From assembly GCA_029261875.1 (NCBI GenBank), contig JAJDAL010000001.1:1-37975 (forward strand): a stretch of DNA of 37,975 nt. Reading direction: 5' to 3'. This DNA is from Deltaproteobacteria bacterium (GTDB lineage Bacteria > Myxococcota_A > UBA9160 > JAJDAL01). Below, one piece after another: positions 24,454-32,845 of this stretch. Every line of letters begins with the position of its first letter. Positions within the stretch are counted from its first letter, which is position 1. Below the pieces are notes generated by a model. The model was not told the origin of the DNA and did not search any database. It saw nothing but the letters and a program-made list of their open reading frames with translations. The translations under genes and the position numbers were made by a program.

Positions 24454-25415
24454 TGAATCGCCGACGATCTGCCTTCACATTGGTCGAGCTCATGATTGCG
24501 CTCGCCATCACCGTGGTCGTGACCTTCTATCTGATGGGAACGTTCATTACCAGTCAGCGAACCTATGTCGTGGTCGAACAGGTGACCGAGGCGCAACAGA
24601 ACGCGCGCCTCGTCTCCGAGTTCATCGAGCGCGAGATTCGAAATGCCGGCTACAAGGTTCCCGACGCGGCAGCGATCTGCGGCGTGGACAGAACCAACGA
24701 CACGGATGTCCTCTACGTCAGCGATGTCGGTGTGATTCAATCGATGGACCAGCTTCCCATGAACATGCGCGGAATTGCCCTTGGACCCGAAGTGCAGGGT
24801 GTCGGCGGGGCGACCTTGAGCGGAAACACCACGGTCGTGCTCGACAGCCTCTCGGTCGACAACGCGGGGACGGACTTCCAGGTGAATGGAGGTGTCATTC
24901 TGGTGGACCAGAATGACGCGAGCGGAAATACGGCGTGTGGTGTCGTGACGGCAGTCAACACGGGTGCCTCGCAGATCACCTTTACGCTCGCGAATAGCTT
25001 CGGTCCGATTCCTTCGAACGCCGACGTGCGGGCGATCCCGGCCCACCGGTACTGGGTGGACAGTGACGATCAGCTGACGCGAGACGGCGATGCCCTGATC
25101 ATGGAAGTCGAAGACTTTCAAGTTGCGTACTTCTTCGACACCAATGGAAACGATGTGGTCGACGCGGGGGAATACCTCGCGGACGGAGTCGGGGGAACGG
25201 ACGCGTACAGCCCAACGACGGCGAACGCAACCCAGTTGCGTGAAGTCCGCGTCAATCTCGTGGTTCGGACGTCGGGGGAAGACCCGCGCGAGGAATATTC
25301 GGAAGGGCAGGGGCAGGCCTTGGAGAACCGGGACGTCAACACGGTATCCACCTCGGATGGGTATCGGCGGCGGATCCATACCGCCACGGTCCGCTTGCGA
25401 AACGTCGGGAGCTAA
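24450..25415 (+). CDS. pilW: Minor pilin PilW-like
   Basis: A 321-residue prepilin, the largest minor pilin here, as PilW usually is. The N-terminus MMNRRRSA is followed by FTLVELMIALAITVVVTFYLMGTFITSQ, with Glu at +5. The residue before the cleavage site is Ala, not the usual Gly (codon GCC at the SAF site). The region VEQVTEAQQNARLVSEFIEREIRNAGY is the PilW/GspJ block. Two D-rich stretches, DTNGNDVVDAGEY and nearby, look like calcium loops. Two adjacent ATGs (24450, 24453) are both usable. It overlaps pilV by four bases and pilX by one. Confidence 0.9.
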   Translation: MMNRRRSAFTLVELMIALAITVVVTFYLMGTFITSQRTYVVVEQVTEAQQNARLVSEFIEREIRNAGYKVPDAAAICGVDRTNDTDVLYVSDVGVIQSMDQLPMNMRGIALGPEVQGVGGATLSGNTTVVLDSLSVDNAGTDFQVNGGVILVDQNDASGNTACGVVTAVNTGASQITFTLANSFGPIPSNADVRAIPAHRYWVDSDDQLTRDGDALIMEVEDFQVAYFFDTNGNDVVDAGEYLADGVGGTDAYSPTTANATQLREVRVNLVVRTSGEDPREEYSEGQGQALENRDVNTVSTSDGYRRRIHTATVRLRNVGS

Positions 25416-25954
25416 TGATGGGAAATCAAATCGACATGGCGCGGCGCAAGGCCCGCACGGGAACGCGTCGCGAACAGGGTGCAGCGTTGATCATCGCGGT
25501 CATGATGTTGCTTCTCTTGGGCCTGATGGGGCTGGCGTCCCTCGATACGGTGATGCGGGACCGTCAGGTTTCCGGGTTTCAGAGCCGCGCACGGGCGGCC
25601 TTGTACGCCGCCGAAGCGGGTGTCGCGAGTGCCCTTTCGACTCTGCGTACTGCGGCACTCCCGGCGGGCGTCAGCGCGCTGGCTGGCGTGGCGCCGACCG
25701 TTTCCCAGACGAACCTGGGCGACTCGACCATCTACCCCAACGGACAGCCGTGGTTTCGCGCCGAGCCCGGCGCCACTCCGATTTCCTATCTCGGTTCCGG
25801 CGGACCTTGTGCGGAATGGGAAGTAAGCCTCGAAGTCGGCGGTCCGATTTGGCTGTATTCGCTGTGGGACATTCGGGTCGAAGGCGGAACGACGGATGGG
25901 GCACGAGCGACGGTTCAGGGCAGCGCATCGCGTTGCTACGCGTACGACGGATAA
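25415..25954 (+). CDS. pilX: Minor pilin PilX-like
   Basis: A 179-residue protein with a long basic leader and the sequence EQG/AALIIAVMMLLLLGLMGLASLDTVMRDRQVSGFQSRARAALYAAEAGV. This is the PilX N-terminal signature: it lacks Glu at +5 and has the AAEAG segment after the helix. The rest is a small globular domain with two cysteines (GPCAEWE and SRCYAYDG). PilX with PilW, PilV and FimU is thought to form the pilus tip complex carrying PilY1. Starts at 25415, 25418 or 25436 are possible; the first overlaps the pilW stop. Confidence 0.87.
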   Translation: MMGNQIDMARRKARTGTRREQGAALIIAVMMLLLLGLMGLASLDTVMRDRQVSGFQSRARAALYAAEAGVASALSTLRTAALPAGVSALAGVAPTVSQTNLGDSTIYPNGQPWFRAEPGATPISYLGSGGPCAEWEVSLEVGGPIWLYSLWDIRVEGGTTDGARATVQGSASRCYAYDG

Positions 25955-25964
25955 GGAGACACCC

Positions 25965-28900
25965 ATGGGTTGTCAAACGAAACATTCGATGAGTCGACGT
26001 ATCGCGGTCGGCATGACCGTGTTCTCGCTCGTGTTGTTCGCGATCGAACGAGGATCTGCCGACGACACGGTTCTGTTTACTTCGGCTGCCGCTCCGAACG
26101 TCGTGCTGATGGTCGACAACTCGGGATCCATGGAGCACATCGTCTGGCACGAGGAGTTCGATCCCGACGAAACGCAACCCAATTGCGGCTTCACCGACAC
26201 CTCGACCTACTACTATTCGTCCGCCTCCACCCAGAGCCACTGCGGAAACACGCGCACGATCTTCGTGGATTCCGATGTCAGTACGACGCGCTGGCAGGGA
26301 AGCTATCTGAATTGGTACTTCAATCTGGACTCGAGTGTCTCGGCTGAAGCCGCCATCCTGGCAGACCTCGCCGCGACGGCGAACGGAACGCTTTCGAGCT
26401 GCTTGGGCGGTGGCACGTACAGCAAATACCGCCGATCGCGGGCCAGCGCGGCGAAGCAGATTCTGCGCGAGGTGATCTGCCAGGTGAACGCCGCCGGCGA
26501 AGTGCGTTTCGGGCTGGCGCAATTTCGCGAAGGGAACGATCCGACCGGTGGTTTCATGGTGGTTCCCATCGACGACTACACGTCATCCCAAGACGCGGCG
26601 CTCGACGCAGCCATCACGTCCATCGATCCGGAAACCTGGACGCCGCTCTCCGAATCCATGTTTCAGATCTACACCTATTTCATGAGTCGGGACACGGCCT
26701 GGTTGCCGACGGGAATCGATGGAACCACCAAATTTCCGAAGTACCAGTACAACACGAGCGATTCCGGGGCGGGAGGCGCCTCGACGACGTCGCCGCCGAT
26801 CGATCCTGTGATCAACTCCTGCCAAAAACATTTCGTCGTCGTGATCACCGACGGAGAGCCCACCCAGGATGATTTCTGGCCGTCGACTGCGTCGACTTCG
26901 GTCGGATTCAACGATTTTCCTGGAGCGAACCCATCCGGAAACTCCCTGATCGGCGACTACAACGCCGATGGAGAGAACGAGATCTGGGCCTGGCAGACCT
27001 GCGGTTCGAGCGCTCCCCCGGTGGGCTGGCCGGCCAGTTGGAATTGTTACAACTACTCGTCGCTGTATCTCGACGACATCGCGAAATACATGCAAGACAA
27101 GGATTTCCGGCCGGACATCACCGGCACCCAGGTGATCGATACGTACACGGTGGGGTTCACGACCTCGGATTTCGCCAACGATCTGCTCGAAAAGACGGCA
27201 CAGGTCGGAAACGGGCAGTTCTTTACCAGCAACGACCCGGAGAGTCTCTCGATCGCGATCATTGCCGCGATTTCCGACATCATCCGCAAGGCACAGACGT
27301 TTACGGCCGCCACGGTGCCCGCCAGTCGGACCACCGACGGAAACAACATCTATACCAGCTACTTCATTCCCGCCGACGCGGATCCGTTCTGGGAAGGGCA
27401 CATCAAAAACTTCGAGTTCACGGCAGCCGGGGAGATCCACGACGCCAATGGTGATTGCGCTGTGGACGATCCGGGGGCCCCGGGCAGCTGCGAGAGTGGG
27501 GCACTCCTCACCAGTGCGCCGGCGTTCTGGGACACGGCGGACGGAATCCCGGTGCCGGCCTCGCGCACCCTCTACGTCTCGAAGACCTCGGCGACGCTGG
27601 GCGCTCTGGCTCCTACGTTTACGACGACGAACATCGCTGCGGCCGACCTTGGTGTGGTTGCGGGAGATGCCTCGCTGTACAGCACCTCGACCACCGACCT
27701 TGAAGACCTGACGGATGAGATCGTGAGCTACGCCCGAGGCTGCGAATTCGAAACGGCGGCGAGCCCCTGTACCGCGCGCACGAAACGCCTGGGGGATATT
27801 TTTCACTCCAACCCCGTGGTCATCGGTCCCCCCAACGCGCCGATCAACGACGCGTCCTACGCGACCTTTGCGTCAACCTATTCCACGCGGACCCGGGTTC
27901 TTTACGCCGGAGCGAATGACGGTTTTCTCCACGCCTTCAATGCAGGAACGTATTTGAGCAGTCCGCCTTCTCCGGCGACGCCGGGGTATGACCGGGGAAC
28001 CGGAGTCGAGATCTTCGGATTCATGCCGTGGCAAGTACGGGACAATTCCAAGTTGTTGCCCATCGATACCCCGCCTCGGGACACCTACTTCGTCGACGGT
28101 TCACCCCGTGCGGCGGACGTATGGTTCTACCCGGCGTCGACTCCCGCTGGAACCGCGACCACGAAGGTCGCCGATGATTGGCATACGGTGCTGATTGGTG
28201 GTTTGCGCGAGGGGGGCACGCAGTACTACGCCCTCGACGTGACGAACCCCGATGCACTCTCGGGGACCGGGAAGCCCCTCTATCCCGCGTACCTCTGGGA
28301 GTTTCCCTGCGAAGCGTCGTCTTGCGACGGATATCGGGCTGCCATGGGGGAGACCTGGTCGGATCCGGTCATCACCCGCGTACGCGTCGGAGTCGACGGC
28401 GATACCAATTCCGGCGGTGGGTACGAGCGCTGGGTTGCGATCTTTGGGGGTGGGTATTCAAATCTGAGCGACCCCAATAGCAACCCGCCGTCGTATTCCA
28501 GCACGGCTACGGCCGGTCGCTCGATCTACATGATCGACATTACGACCGGACAGGTGCTCGCCGAGAAGAAGTTCAATGCCGCGGCCACGACCGGAGACCC
28601 CGAGGGCGAGATGTTGTACGCCATCCCGTCCACGCCGGCGGTCTACGATCTCGATTTCGACGGTTTCGCGGACCTCATTTACGTGGGTGACCTCGGTGGA
28701 AACATGTGGAAGTGGGTGATCCGCGACGTAGGTGGCGATCCGATCAACGGCTCGGGGACTGCGGACGACGTGGACCAGCCCAACTGGACGTTCGAGAAGT
28801 ACTTCGTCGCCCCCTCGTACACCGAAAGCGGCACGACGTACTACAAGAGTCTGTTCAGTCCGCCGACGGGAACCCTGAAGGAAGGCCATCTCTGGCTCGC

Positions 28901-29534
28901 ATTCGGGACCGGTGAGCGCGCCAACCTGAACTACCGCGGACTTTCGACCACCACGGCGGACAACAACCGTTTCTACGTGGTCAAGGAACCGGATCCCTAC
29001 TCGCAGCTGACGACGGACCCGTTGCCGCTGATCGGAACCAAGGGAACCACGACGACGGGCCTCTCGCCGGACCCGGGGCATCTCGATGACGTCACGGACG
29101 GGGCCAACGGGTGTAGTGACATCACTTCTCCCTACGGGTTCTACATCGTGGCCCGCGAAGAGGAGAAGTTCGTCACGAATAGCGTGATCTTCCTGGGCCA
29201 GGTGTTTACGGGGTCGTTCATCCCGAGTCCGGTGGGAACCGACCCTTGTACCGCAACCGGGAGCGCGTTCCTGTATCAATTCGATCTGTTGTGCGGGGAA
29301 GGCGCGAACAGCTCGGCGACATTACCAGCGGATAAACGGCGCCGGGCCCTCGGGTCGGGTATGCCGACGGCTCCCCGCGTGTCGGTGGGTGAACTCGATC
29401 CGCCATCGGGTGAGTGTCCGAACAAGGTCGTCGTCATCACGAGTCAAGGTGAGCTGGACAACGATTGTCCGGGCAACCTACCCAGCAGTGGCGTGAAGCT
29501 GCGTGAATGGCGCGAGCGCGGTCAGGCCTTCTAG
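25965..29534 (+). CDS. pilY1: PilY1-like type IV pilus tip adhesin / biogenesis factor
   Basis: A 1189-residue exported protein. A signal peptide (about residues 10-31) is followed by a von Willebrand factor A-like region with the MIDAS-type motif DNSGS at 51-55. The C-terminal half is the PilY1/PilC beta-propeller: TKRLGDIFHSNPVVIGPP, then RVLYAGANDGFLHAFNAG, LIGGLREGGTQYYALDVTNP and VYDLDFDGFADLIYVGDLGGNMWKW. Asp895, 897, 899 and 903 form a DxDxDG-type calcium loop, which in characterised PilY1 controls retraction. Many cysteines occur in the first 450 residues. The RBS AAGGAG supports ATG at 25965. It is the last large gene of the tip module and ten bases after pilX. Confidence 0.95.
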   Translation: MGCQTKHSMSRRIAVGMTVFSLVLFAIERGSADDTVLFTSAAAPNVVLMVDNSGSMEHIVWHEEFDPDETQPNCGFTDTSTYYYSSASTQSHCGNTRTIFVDSDVSTTRWQGSYLNWYFNLDSSVSAEAAILADLAATANGTLSSCLGGGTYSKYRRSRASAAKQILREVICQVNAAGEVRFGLAQFREGNDPTGGFMVVPIDDYTSSQDAALDAAITSIDPETWTPLSESMFQIYTYFMSRDTAWLPTGIDGTTKFPKYQYNTSDSGAGGASTTSPPIDPVINSCQKHFVVVITDGEPTQDDFWPSTASTSVGFNDFPGANPSGNSLIGDYNADGENEIWAWQTCGSSAPPVGWPASWNCYNYSSLYLDDIAKYMQDKDFRPDITGTQVIDTYTVGFTTSDFANDLLEKTAQVGNGQFFTSNDPESLSIAIIAAISDIIRKAQTFTAATVPASRTTDGNNIYTSYFIPADADPFWEGHIKNFEFTAAGEIHDANGDCAVDDPGAPGSCESGALLTSAPAFWDTADGIPVPASRTLYVSKTSATLGALAPTFTTTNIAAADLGVVAGDASLYSTSTTDLEDLTDEIVSYARGCEFETAASPCTARTKRLGDIFHSNPVVIGPPNAPINDASYATFASTYSTRTRVLYAGANDGFLHAFNAGTYLSSPPSPATPGYDRGTGVEIFGFMPWQVRDNSKLLPIDTPPRDTYFVDGSPRAADVWFYPASTPAGTATTKVADDWHTVLIGGLREGGTQYYALDVTNPDALSGTGKPLYPAYLWEFPCEASSCDGYRAAMGETWSDPVITRVRVGVDGDTNSGGGYERWVAIFGGGYSNLSDPNSNPPSYSSTATAGRSIYMIDITTGQVLAEKKFNAAATTGDPEGEMLYAIPSTPAVYDLDFDGFADLIYVGDLGGNMWKWVIRDVGGDPINGSGTADDVDQPNWTFEKYFVAPSYTESGTTYYKSLFSPPTGTLKEGHLWLAFGTGERANLNYRGLSTTTADNNRFYVVKEPDPYSQLTTDPLPLIGTKGTTTTGLSPDPGHLDDVTDGANGCSDITSPYGFYIVAREEEKFVTNSVIFLGQVFTGSFIPSPVGTDPCTATGSAFLYQFDLLCGEGANSSATLPADKRRRALGSGMPTAPRVSVGELDPPSGECPNKVVVITSQGELDNDCPGNLPSSGVKLREWRERGQAF

Positions 29535-29585
29535 GTCGGTGAAAGTCAGTTGGGTTTTCAGCATCAAAAGGACGGAGGTAACTCC

Positions 29586-29906
29586 ATGAGAAAACGAACT
29601 CGATGGCTGTTGTGGATCGCGGTGCTCTGCATCGCGGTTCCGGCCGCAGCGCGGGAGCGCAACAACAACCTTTCTGTCGGGCGACTCTCGGATTGGAATG
29701 TCGTGACCGGCGATGTGGTGATCAACGGCAGCACGTTCCAGACCACGAGCCGCACTCGGATGTCGAACCAAGATGGCAGTCGCATCGCGCTGGCAGACCT
29801 GGTGAAACCGGGAGAGCACGAGCGGATGTTCGTCGCTTACGAGGCGGTGGATGCGGCGGCGGGACGAATATTGATTCGAATGCGCTTGGTTCCGGTACCG
29901 GAATGA
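29586..29906 (+). CDS. Small exported protein of unknown function in the pilY2 position
   Basis: A 106-residue protein with a clear signal peptide (MRKRTRWLLWIAVLCIAVPAAA), then a mature region of about 84 residues rich in Ser, Thr, Arg and Val with no cysteine. The mature part (GDVVINGSTFQTTSRTRM, then DGSRIALADLVKPGE) looks like a small beta-barrel of the DUF5666/PilY2-like kind. This is a pattern impression, not a firm match. ATG at 29586 has GGAGG nine bases upstream; an earlier ATG at 29550 lacks a signal-peptide start. It follows pilY1 by 51 bases, the place where Pseudomonas has pilY2, and precedes the Ig-repeat lipoprotein by 25 bases. Confidence 0.75.
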   Translation: MRKRTRWLLWIAVLCIAVPAAARERNNNLSVGRLSDWNVVTGDVVINGSTFQTTSRTRMSNQDGSRIALADLVKPGEHERMFVAYEAVDAAAGRILIRMRLVPVPE

Positions 29907-29931
29907 CGCCGTCGAAGGGGGGAATCGAAAG

Positions 29932-30948
29932 ATGATTGGACGCATTACGCTGCGTTGCGCGCGAGGCTCTTTGGGTCTGCTCGTGGCCCTGACGATGGCG
30001 TGCGGGGGCGATGAAGCCCCGCCCCAAACCGCAGTGGTGCCGGGAACCTTGGAGACCGCCGGCGCAGCCGAGTCGGACACCGCCGTAGTGGCGGGCCCCA
30101 ACCGGGCGCCTACGCTCGAACGGGTGCGCATTACACCCGAGCACCCGACGCCCGGCGAAACCGTTCGGGTCGAGGTCTGGGCCAACGATCCCGATGGCGA
30201 TCCACTTCACCATCGCTACAGCTGGCGCGTGGATGGGCGTCCCGTGAATGTCGATGGGGCCAACCTCGTGCTGGGTCGCGTCGGGAAGGGCGACAGCGTC
30301 GAAGTGTCCGTCACGTCCAGTGATGGTCGACTGGAATCCGATGCCAAGAGTGTCTCGGTTCGTGTGGCCAATCGGGCGCCGATCTTGACTGCGGTGGTTC
30401 TCGAGCCGTTGGGGGAGGTCAGCGTCGGTGAAGATGTGGTCGCCGTTCCGAAGGCCCTCGACCACGATGGGGATCCGATCCGCTTCAACTACGTGTGGGC
30501 GGTGAACGGATCGCGGGTTGCCGTAACGGGACCCCAGCTTCCCAAGAGCTATTTGCGGCGCGGCGATCGTTTGAGCCTGAGCGTGTACGCCACCGATGGA
30601 GAAGACGAGAGCAACGTGATCGAAAGTTCGGACATCGTGGTCGGGAACGCAGCGCCGGTCATCGTGTCGCGGCCGCCGGCCCTGGGCTCCGACGGGACAT
30701 TCGTCTATCCGCTCGAGGTCCTGGACCCGGATGGCGATCGAACGCTTCGTTTCAGTTTGGAGGAGGGGCCTCCGGGAATGCAGGTCGATTCGTTCAATGG
30801 GACGGTGCGTTGGACGCCGAAAGCGGGCGAGCGCGGCACTCAGAATGTGGTGCTGGCCGTGGATGATCTACAAGGCGGAATCGGACGTCAGCGGTTCACT
30901 GTGACCATCGACGACGGCGATTCCGTGCCCGCCGCACGCGGTGAATGA
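29932..30948 (+). CDS. Ig-like repeat lipoprotein linked to the type IV pilus locus
   Basis: A 338-residue protein with a lipobox (LTMAC, Cys24), so probably membrane-anchored in the periplasm or on the surface. A low-complexity linker covers 25-57. Three Ig-like modules follow: about 58-147 (NRAPTLERVRITPE, DPDGD at 87-91), 148-239 (NRAPILTAVVLEP, DHDGD at 177-181) and 240-328 (DPDGD at 265-269, and PPGMQVDSFNGTVRWTP as in putative-Ig He_PIG domains). Each carries a D-x-D-G-D loop that could bind calcium. I do not recognise it as a standard T4P component. It is downstream of pilY1 and the small exported gene, and ends six bases from the convergent NtrC-type gene. ATG at 29932 follows GGGGGGAA. 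Confidence 0.85.
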   Translation: MIGRITLRCARGSLGLLVALTMACGGDEAPPQTAVVPGTLETAGAAESDTAVVAGPNRAPTLERVRITPEHPTPGETVRVEVWANDPDGDPLHHRYSWRVDGRPVNVDGANLVLGRVGKGDSVEVSVTSSDGRLESDAKSVSVRVANRAPILTAVVLEPLGEVSVGEDVVAVPKALDHDGDPIRFNYVWAVNGSRVAVTGPQLPKSYLRRGDRLSLSVYATDGEDESNVIESSDIVVGNAAPVIVSRPPALGSDGTFVYPLEVLDPDGDRTLRFSLEEGPPGMQVDSFNGTVRWTPKAGERGTQNVVLAVDDLQGGIGRQRFTVTIDDGDSVPAARGE

Positions 30949-30954
30949 CCCGGG

Positions 30955-32310
30955 CTAGCGGATTCCGTACTCCTTGAGCTTGTAGAGCAAGGCGCGGTGG
31001 CTGATCCCGAGCCGTTTGGCGGCGTGGGTGCGGTTGGCCTTGGTCGCTTCGAGCGCACGTCGAATTACTTCGATCTCGGCGCTGCGCTTTGCCTTTCGGA
31101 GCGATAGATCGCCTTCTTCCGAGATGCGTTGGGATTCGGGCGCCACGACGTTATTGGGAAGATCGCGTAGGGTGACGGTATCCGTTTGGGCCAGGATGAT
31201 GGAACGTTCGATCACGTTCTCGAGTTCGCGAACGTTACCGGGCCACGGATAGGCGACTAATTTCTCCAAGACGTCGTCGGCAATGCGCCGGACTGCACGT
31301 CCCATGCTGCGGGCGAAATGCTCGACGAAATGGTCGACGAGAAGCGGAATGTCTTTGCGCCGCTCGCGGAGTGGCGGGATTTGGATTCGAATGACATTCA
31401 GACGGTAGAACAAATCCTCGCGAAAACGACCGGCGGAGACCTCGGCCTCCAGGTCGCGCGCGGTGGCGGCGATGAGTCGAACATTCACGCTGCGGGGCTT
31501 GCTTTCACCGACCGGAACGACTTCCTCCTCCTGGAGTGCGCGCAGGAACTTGGCTTGAACGCCTGCAGGAAGCTCTCCGACTTCGTCCAGGAAGAGGGTT
31601 CCGCCGTGAGCCTCGACGAAGTAGCCAGGGCGCGCTCGATCCGCGCCCGTGAAGGCGCCCTTGGCGTGGCCGAAGAATTCGCTTTCCAGCAACGTTTCGG
31701 GAATGGCGGCACAGTTGACCGCTACGAACGATTCGTTCCTTCGCTCGGACTGGGCGTGGATGGCGCGGGCCAGGACTTCTTTCCCGGTTCCGCTTTCTCC
31801 CGTGAGAAGTACCGTGGCTTTGTATTCCGCCGCTCGCTCGAGCATCTCCAACACCGCAATCATGCCCGTCGAAGCGGCCACGATCGGACGTTCGCCCACG
31901 GCTCGTTCGACATCCCTGCGCAAGAGTTGGTTCGTTCGGCGCAGGCGTTCGCGTTCCCGGGCCTTGCGAATGGAAAGGGTCACTTCGGACGGTTGAAAAG
32001 GCTTCGCGAGATAGTCGTAAGCGCCCCGCGCAATGGCTTCGAGTGCAAGATCGGAGGTCCCGTATGCGGACATCAGGATCACGGGCACACCCGGCAGTTG
32101 GCGGAGTAAGTCGGGTAAGAGCTCCATGCCGTCACGCCCGGGCATACGGAGGTCGCAGAGCACGAAGTCGACCGCGGTTTCCGAAGCGCGCTGTAGAGCG
32201 GCGTCGGCATTCGCGGCGGCGAAAACCTCGAATCCGTCGGCCGAGAGAACCAGAGAAAGGCTTTCTCGCAATGCGTCGTCGTCATCGACGATGAGAATTC
32301 GTTCACTCAT
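30955..32310 (-). CDS. Second NtrC-family sigma-54-dependent response regulator
   Basis: A 451-residue activator. The receiver domain has DDDD at 9-12, phosphoacceptor Asp53 in VLCDLRMPG and Lys in YLAKPF. The AAA+ domain has GESGTGKE, the GAFTGA sigma-54 contact loop and GGTLFLDEVGELPAGVQ. The C-terminal FIS-type helix-turn-helix is RTHAAKRLGISHRALLYKLKEYG. All features of a working activator are present. It is the only minus-strand gene of the T4P locus, so it was probably inserted or is separately regulated. No kinase is adjacent; the kinase at 21830-23233 is the nearest unpaired candidate. ATG at 32310 is used; a TTG at 32322 would add four residues. Confidence 0.94.
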   Translation of the reverse strand: MSERILIVDDDDALRESLSLVLSADGFEVFAAANADAALQRASETAVDFVLCDLRMPGRDGMELLPDLLRQLPGVPVILMSAYGTSDLALEAIARGAYDYLAKPFQPSEVTLSIRKARERERLRRTNQLLRRDVERAVGERPIVAASTGMIAVLEMLERAAEYKATVLLTGESGTGKEVLARAIHAQSERRNESFVAVNCAAIPETLLESEFFGHAKGAFTGADRARPGYFVEAHGGTLFLDEVGELPAGVQAKFLRALQEEEVVPVGESKPRSVNVRLIAATARDLEAEVSAGRFREDLFYRLNVIRIQIPPLRERRKDIPLLVDHFVEHFARSMGRAVRRIADDVLEKLVAYPWPGNVRELENVIERSIILAQTDTVTLRDLPNNVVAPESQRISEEGDLSLRKAKRSAEIEVIRRALEATKANRTHAAKRLGISHRALLYKLKEYGIR

Positions 32311-32345
32311 GGTGTTGCGCAAATTTCTTCATCGTCGGCCGGTGG

Positions 32346-32460
32346 AATTCACGTGAATTTGTGGTGTTTCGGCACCAATGGTGTTGACCGTCACCAACAG
32401 TTTTCTGCGGTGTCATTGCACGCGTAGGACCTGTGATTCGCGTCACCACGGAGACGTGAC
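32346..32460. promoter_or_regulatory. Cluster of inverted repeats in the gap between the NtrC-type and HTH genes
   Basis: The 245-base gap 32311-32555 has no gene. It holds a perfect 14-base palindrome AATTCACGTGAATT (32346-32359), TGGTG-N6-CACCA (32362-32377), TGGTG-N8-CACCA (32379-32396) and GTCAC-N9-GTGAC (32442-32460). The two TGGTG sites start 17 bases apart. They lie between divergent genes and look like operators for a dimeric protein. I found no convincing -24/-12 or -35/-10 element here. Confidence 0.5.
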
Positions 32461-32555
32461 GAGCAACCTCAAGTCCCCGGAAGCGAAGGCCGATACCCCC
32501 GAAAGTCCCGGTGGAACTCGAGCGCGCAAGGCTTGATTCACCTAGGGGGAGCCGC

Positions 32556-32807
32556 GTGGCAACAAACAACGTCCAAAGATTCCGCGAAGGATTGATGATG
32601 AGCAAGGCGGAACTCGCCCGTAAGGCGGGGTTGTCGACCTTGACGATCGATCGCGTGGAAAGCGGTCGACCTTGTCGACTCGAAACCAAGCGCAAGATCC
32701 TGCTCGCCCTCGGACTCAAAGTTTCAGACAAAGACAAGGTGTTTGGATTCCTGTTCGGCGGTGACGGCGATCGTTCGCCCGGCTCCGAACCGACAGGAAC
32801 TTTTTAG
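32556..32807 (+). CDS. Small helix-turn-helix (XRE-like) protein upstream of pilM
   Basis: An 83-residue protein, mostly one Cro/C1-type HTH domain: NVQRFREGLMMSKAELARKAGLS, then TLTIDRVESGRPCRLETKRKILLALGLKVSD. The pattern helix-turn-helix plus V-E-S-G and RKILLALGL is that of XRE regulators. The C-terminal tail after VFGFLFGG is polar and looks disordered. GTG at 32556 with GGGGGAG upstream is preferred to an ATG at 32511 that lacks an RBS. It precedes pilM by 38 bases on the same strand, so it is probably the first gene of the pilM-Q operon and may regulate it through the repeats just upstream. Confidence 0.78.
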   Translation: MATNNVQRFREGLMMSKAELARKAGLSTLTIDRVESGRPCRLETKRKILLALGLKVSDKDKVFGFLFGGDGDRSPGSEPTGTF

Positions 32808-32845
32808 GTCCCCGCGCCCGCAAGGCACGGAGGGCGAGGACTGCC

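Noticed and set aside
32401..32440. Possible -24/-12 or -35/-10 promoter before the HTH gene (TTGCA at 32416, TTGACC at 32384)
   Set aside because: The GG and GC elements are not ten bases apart, and no -10 lies at a suitable distance from TTGACC.
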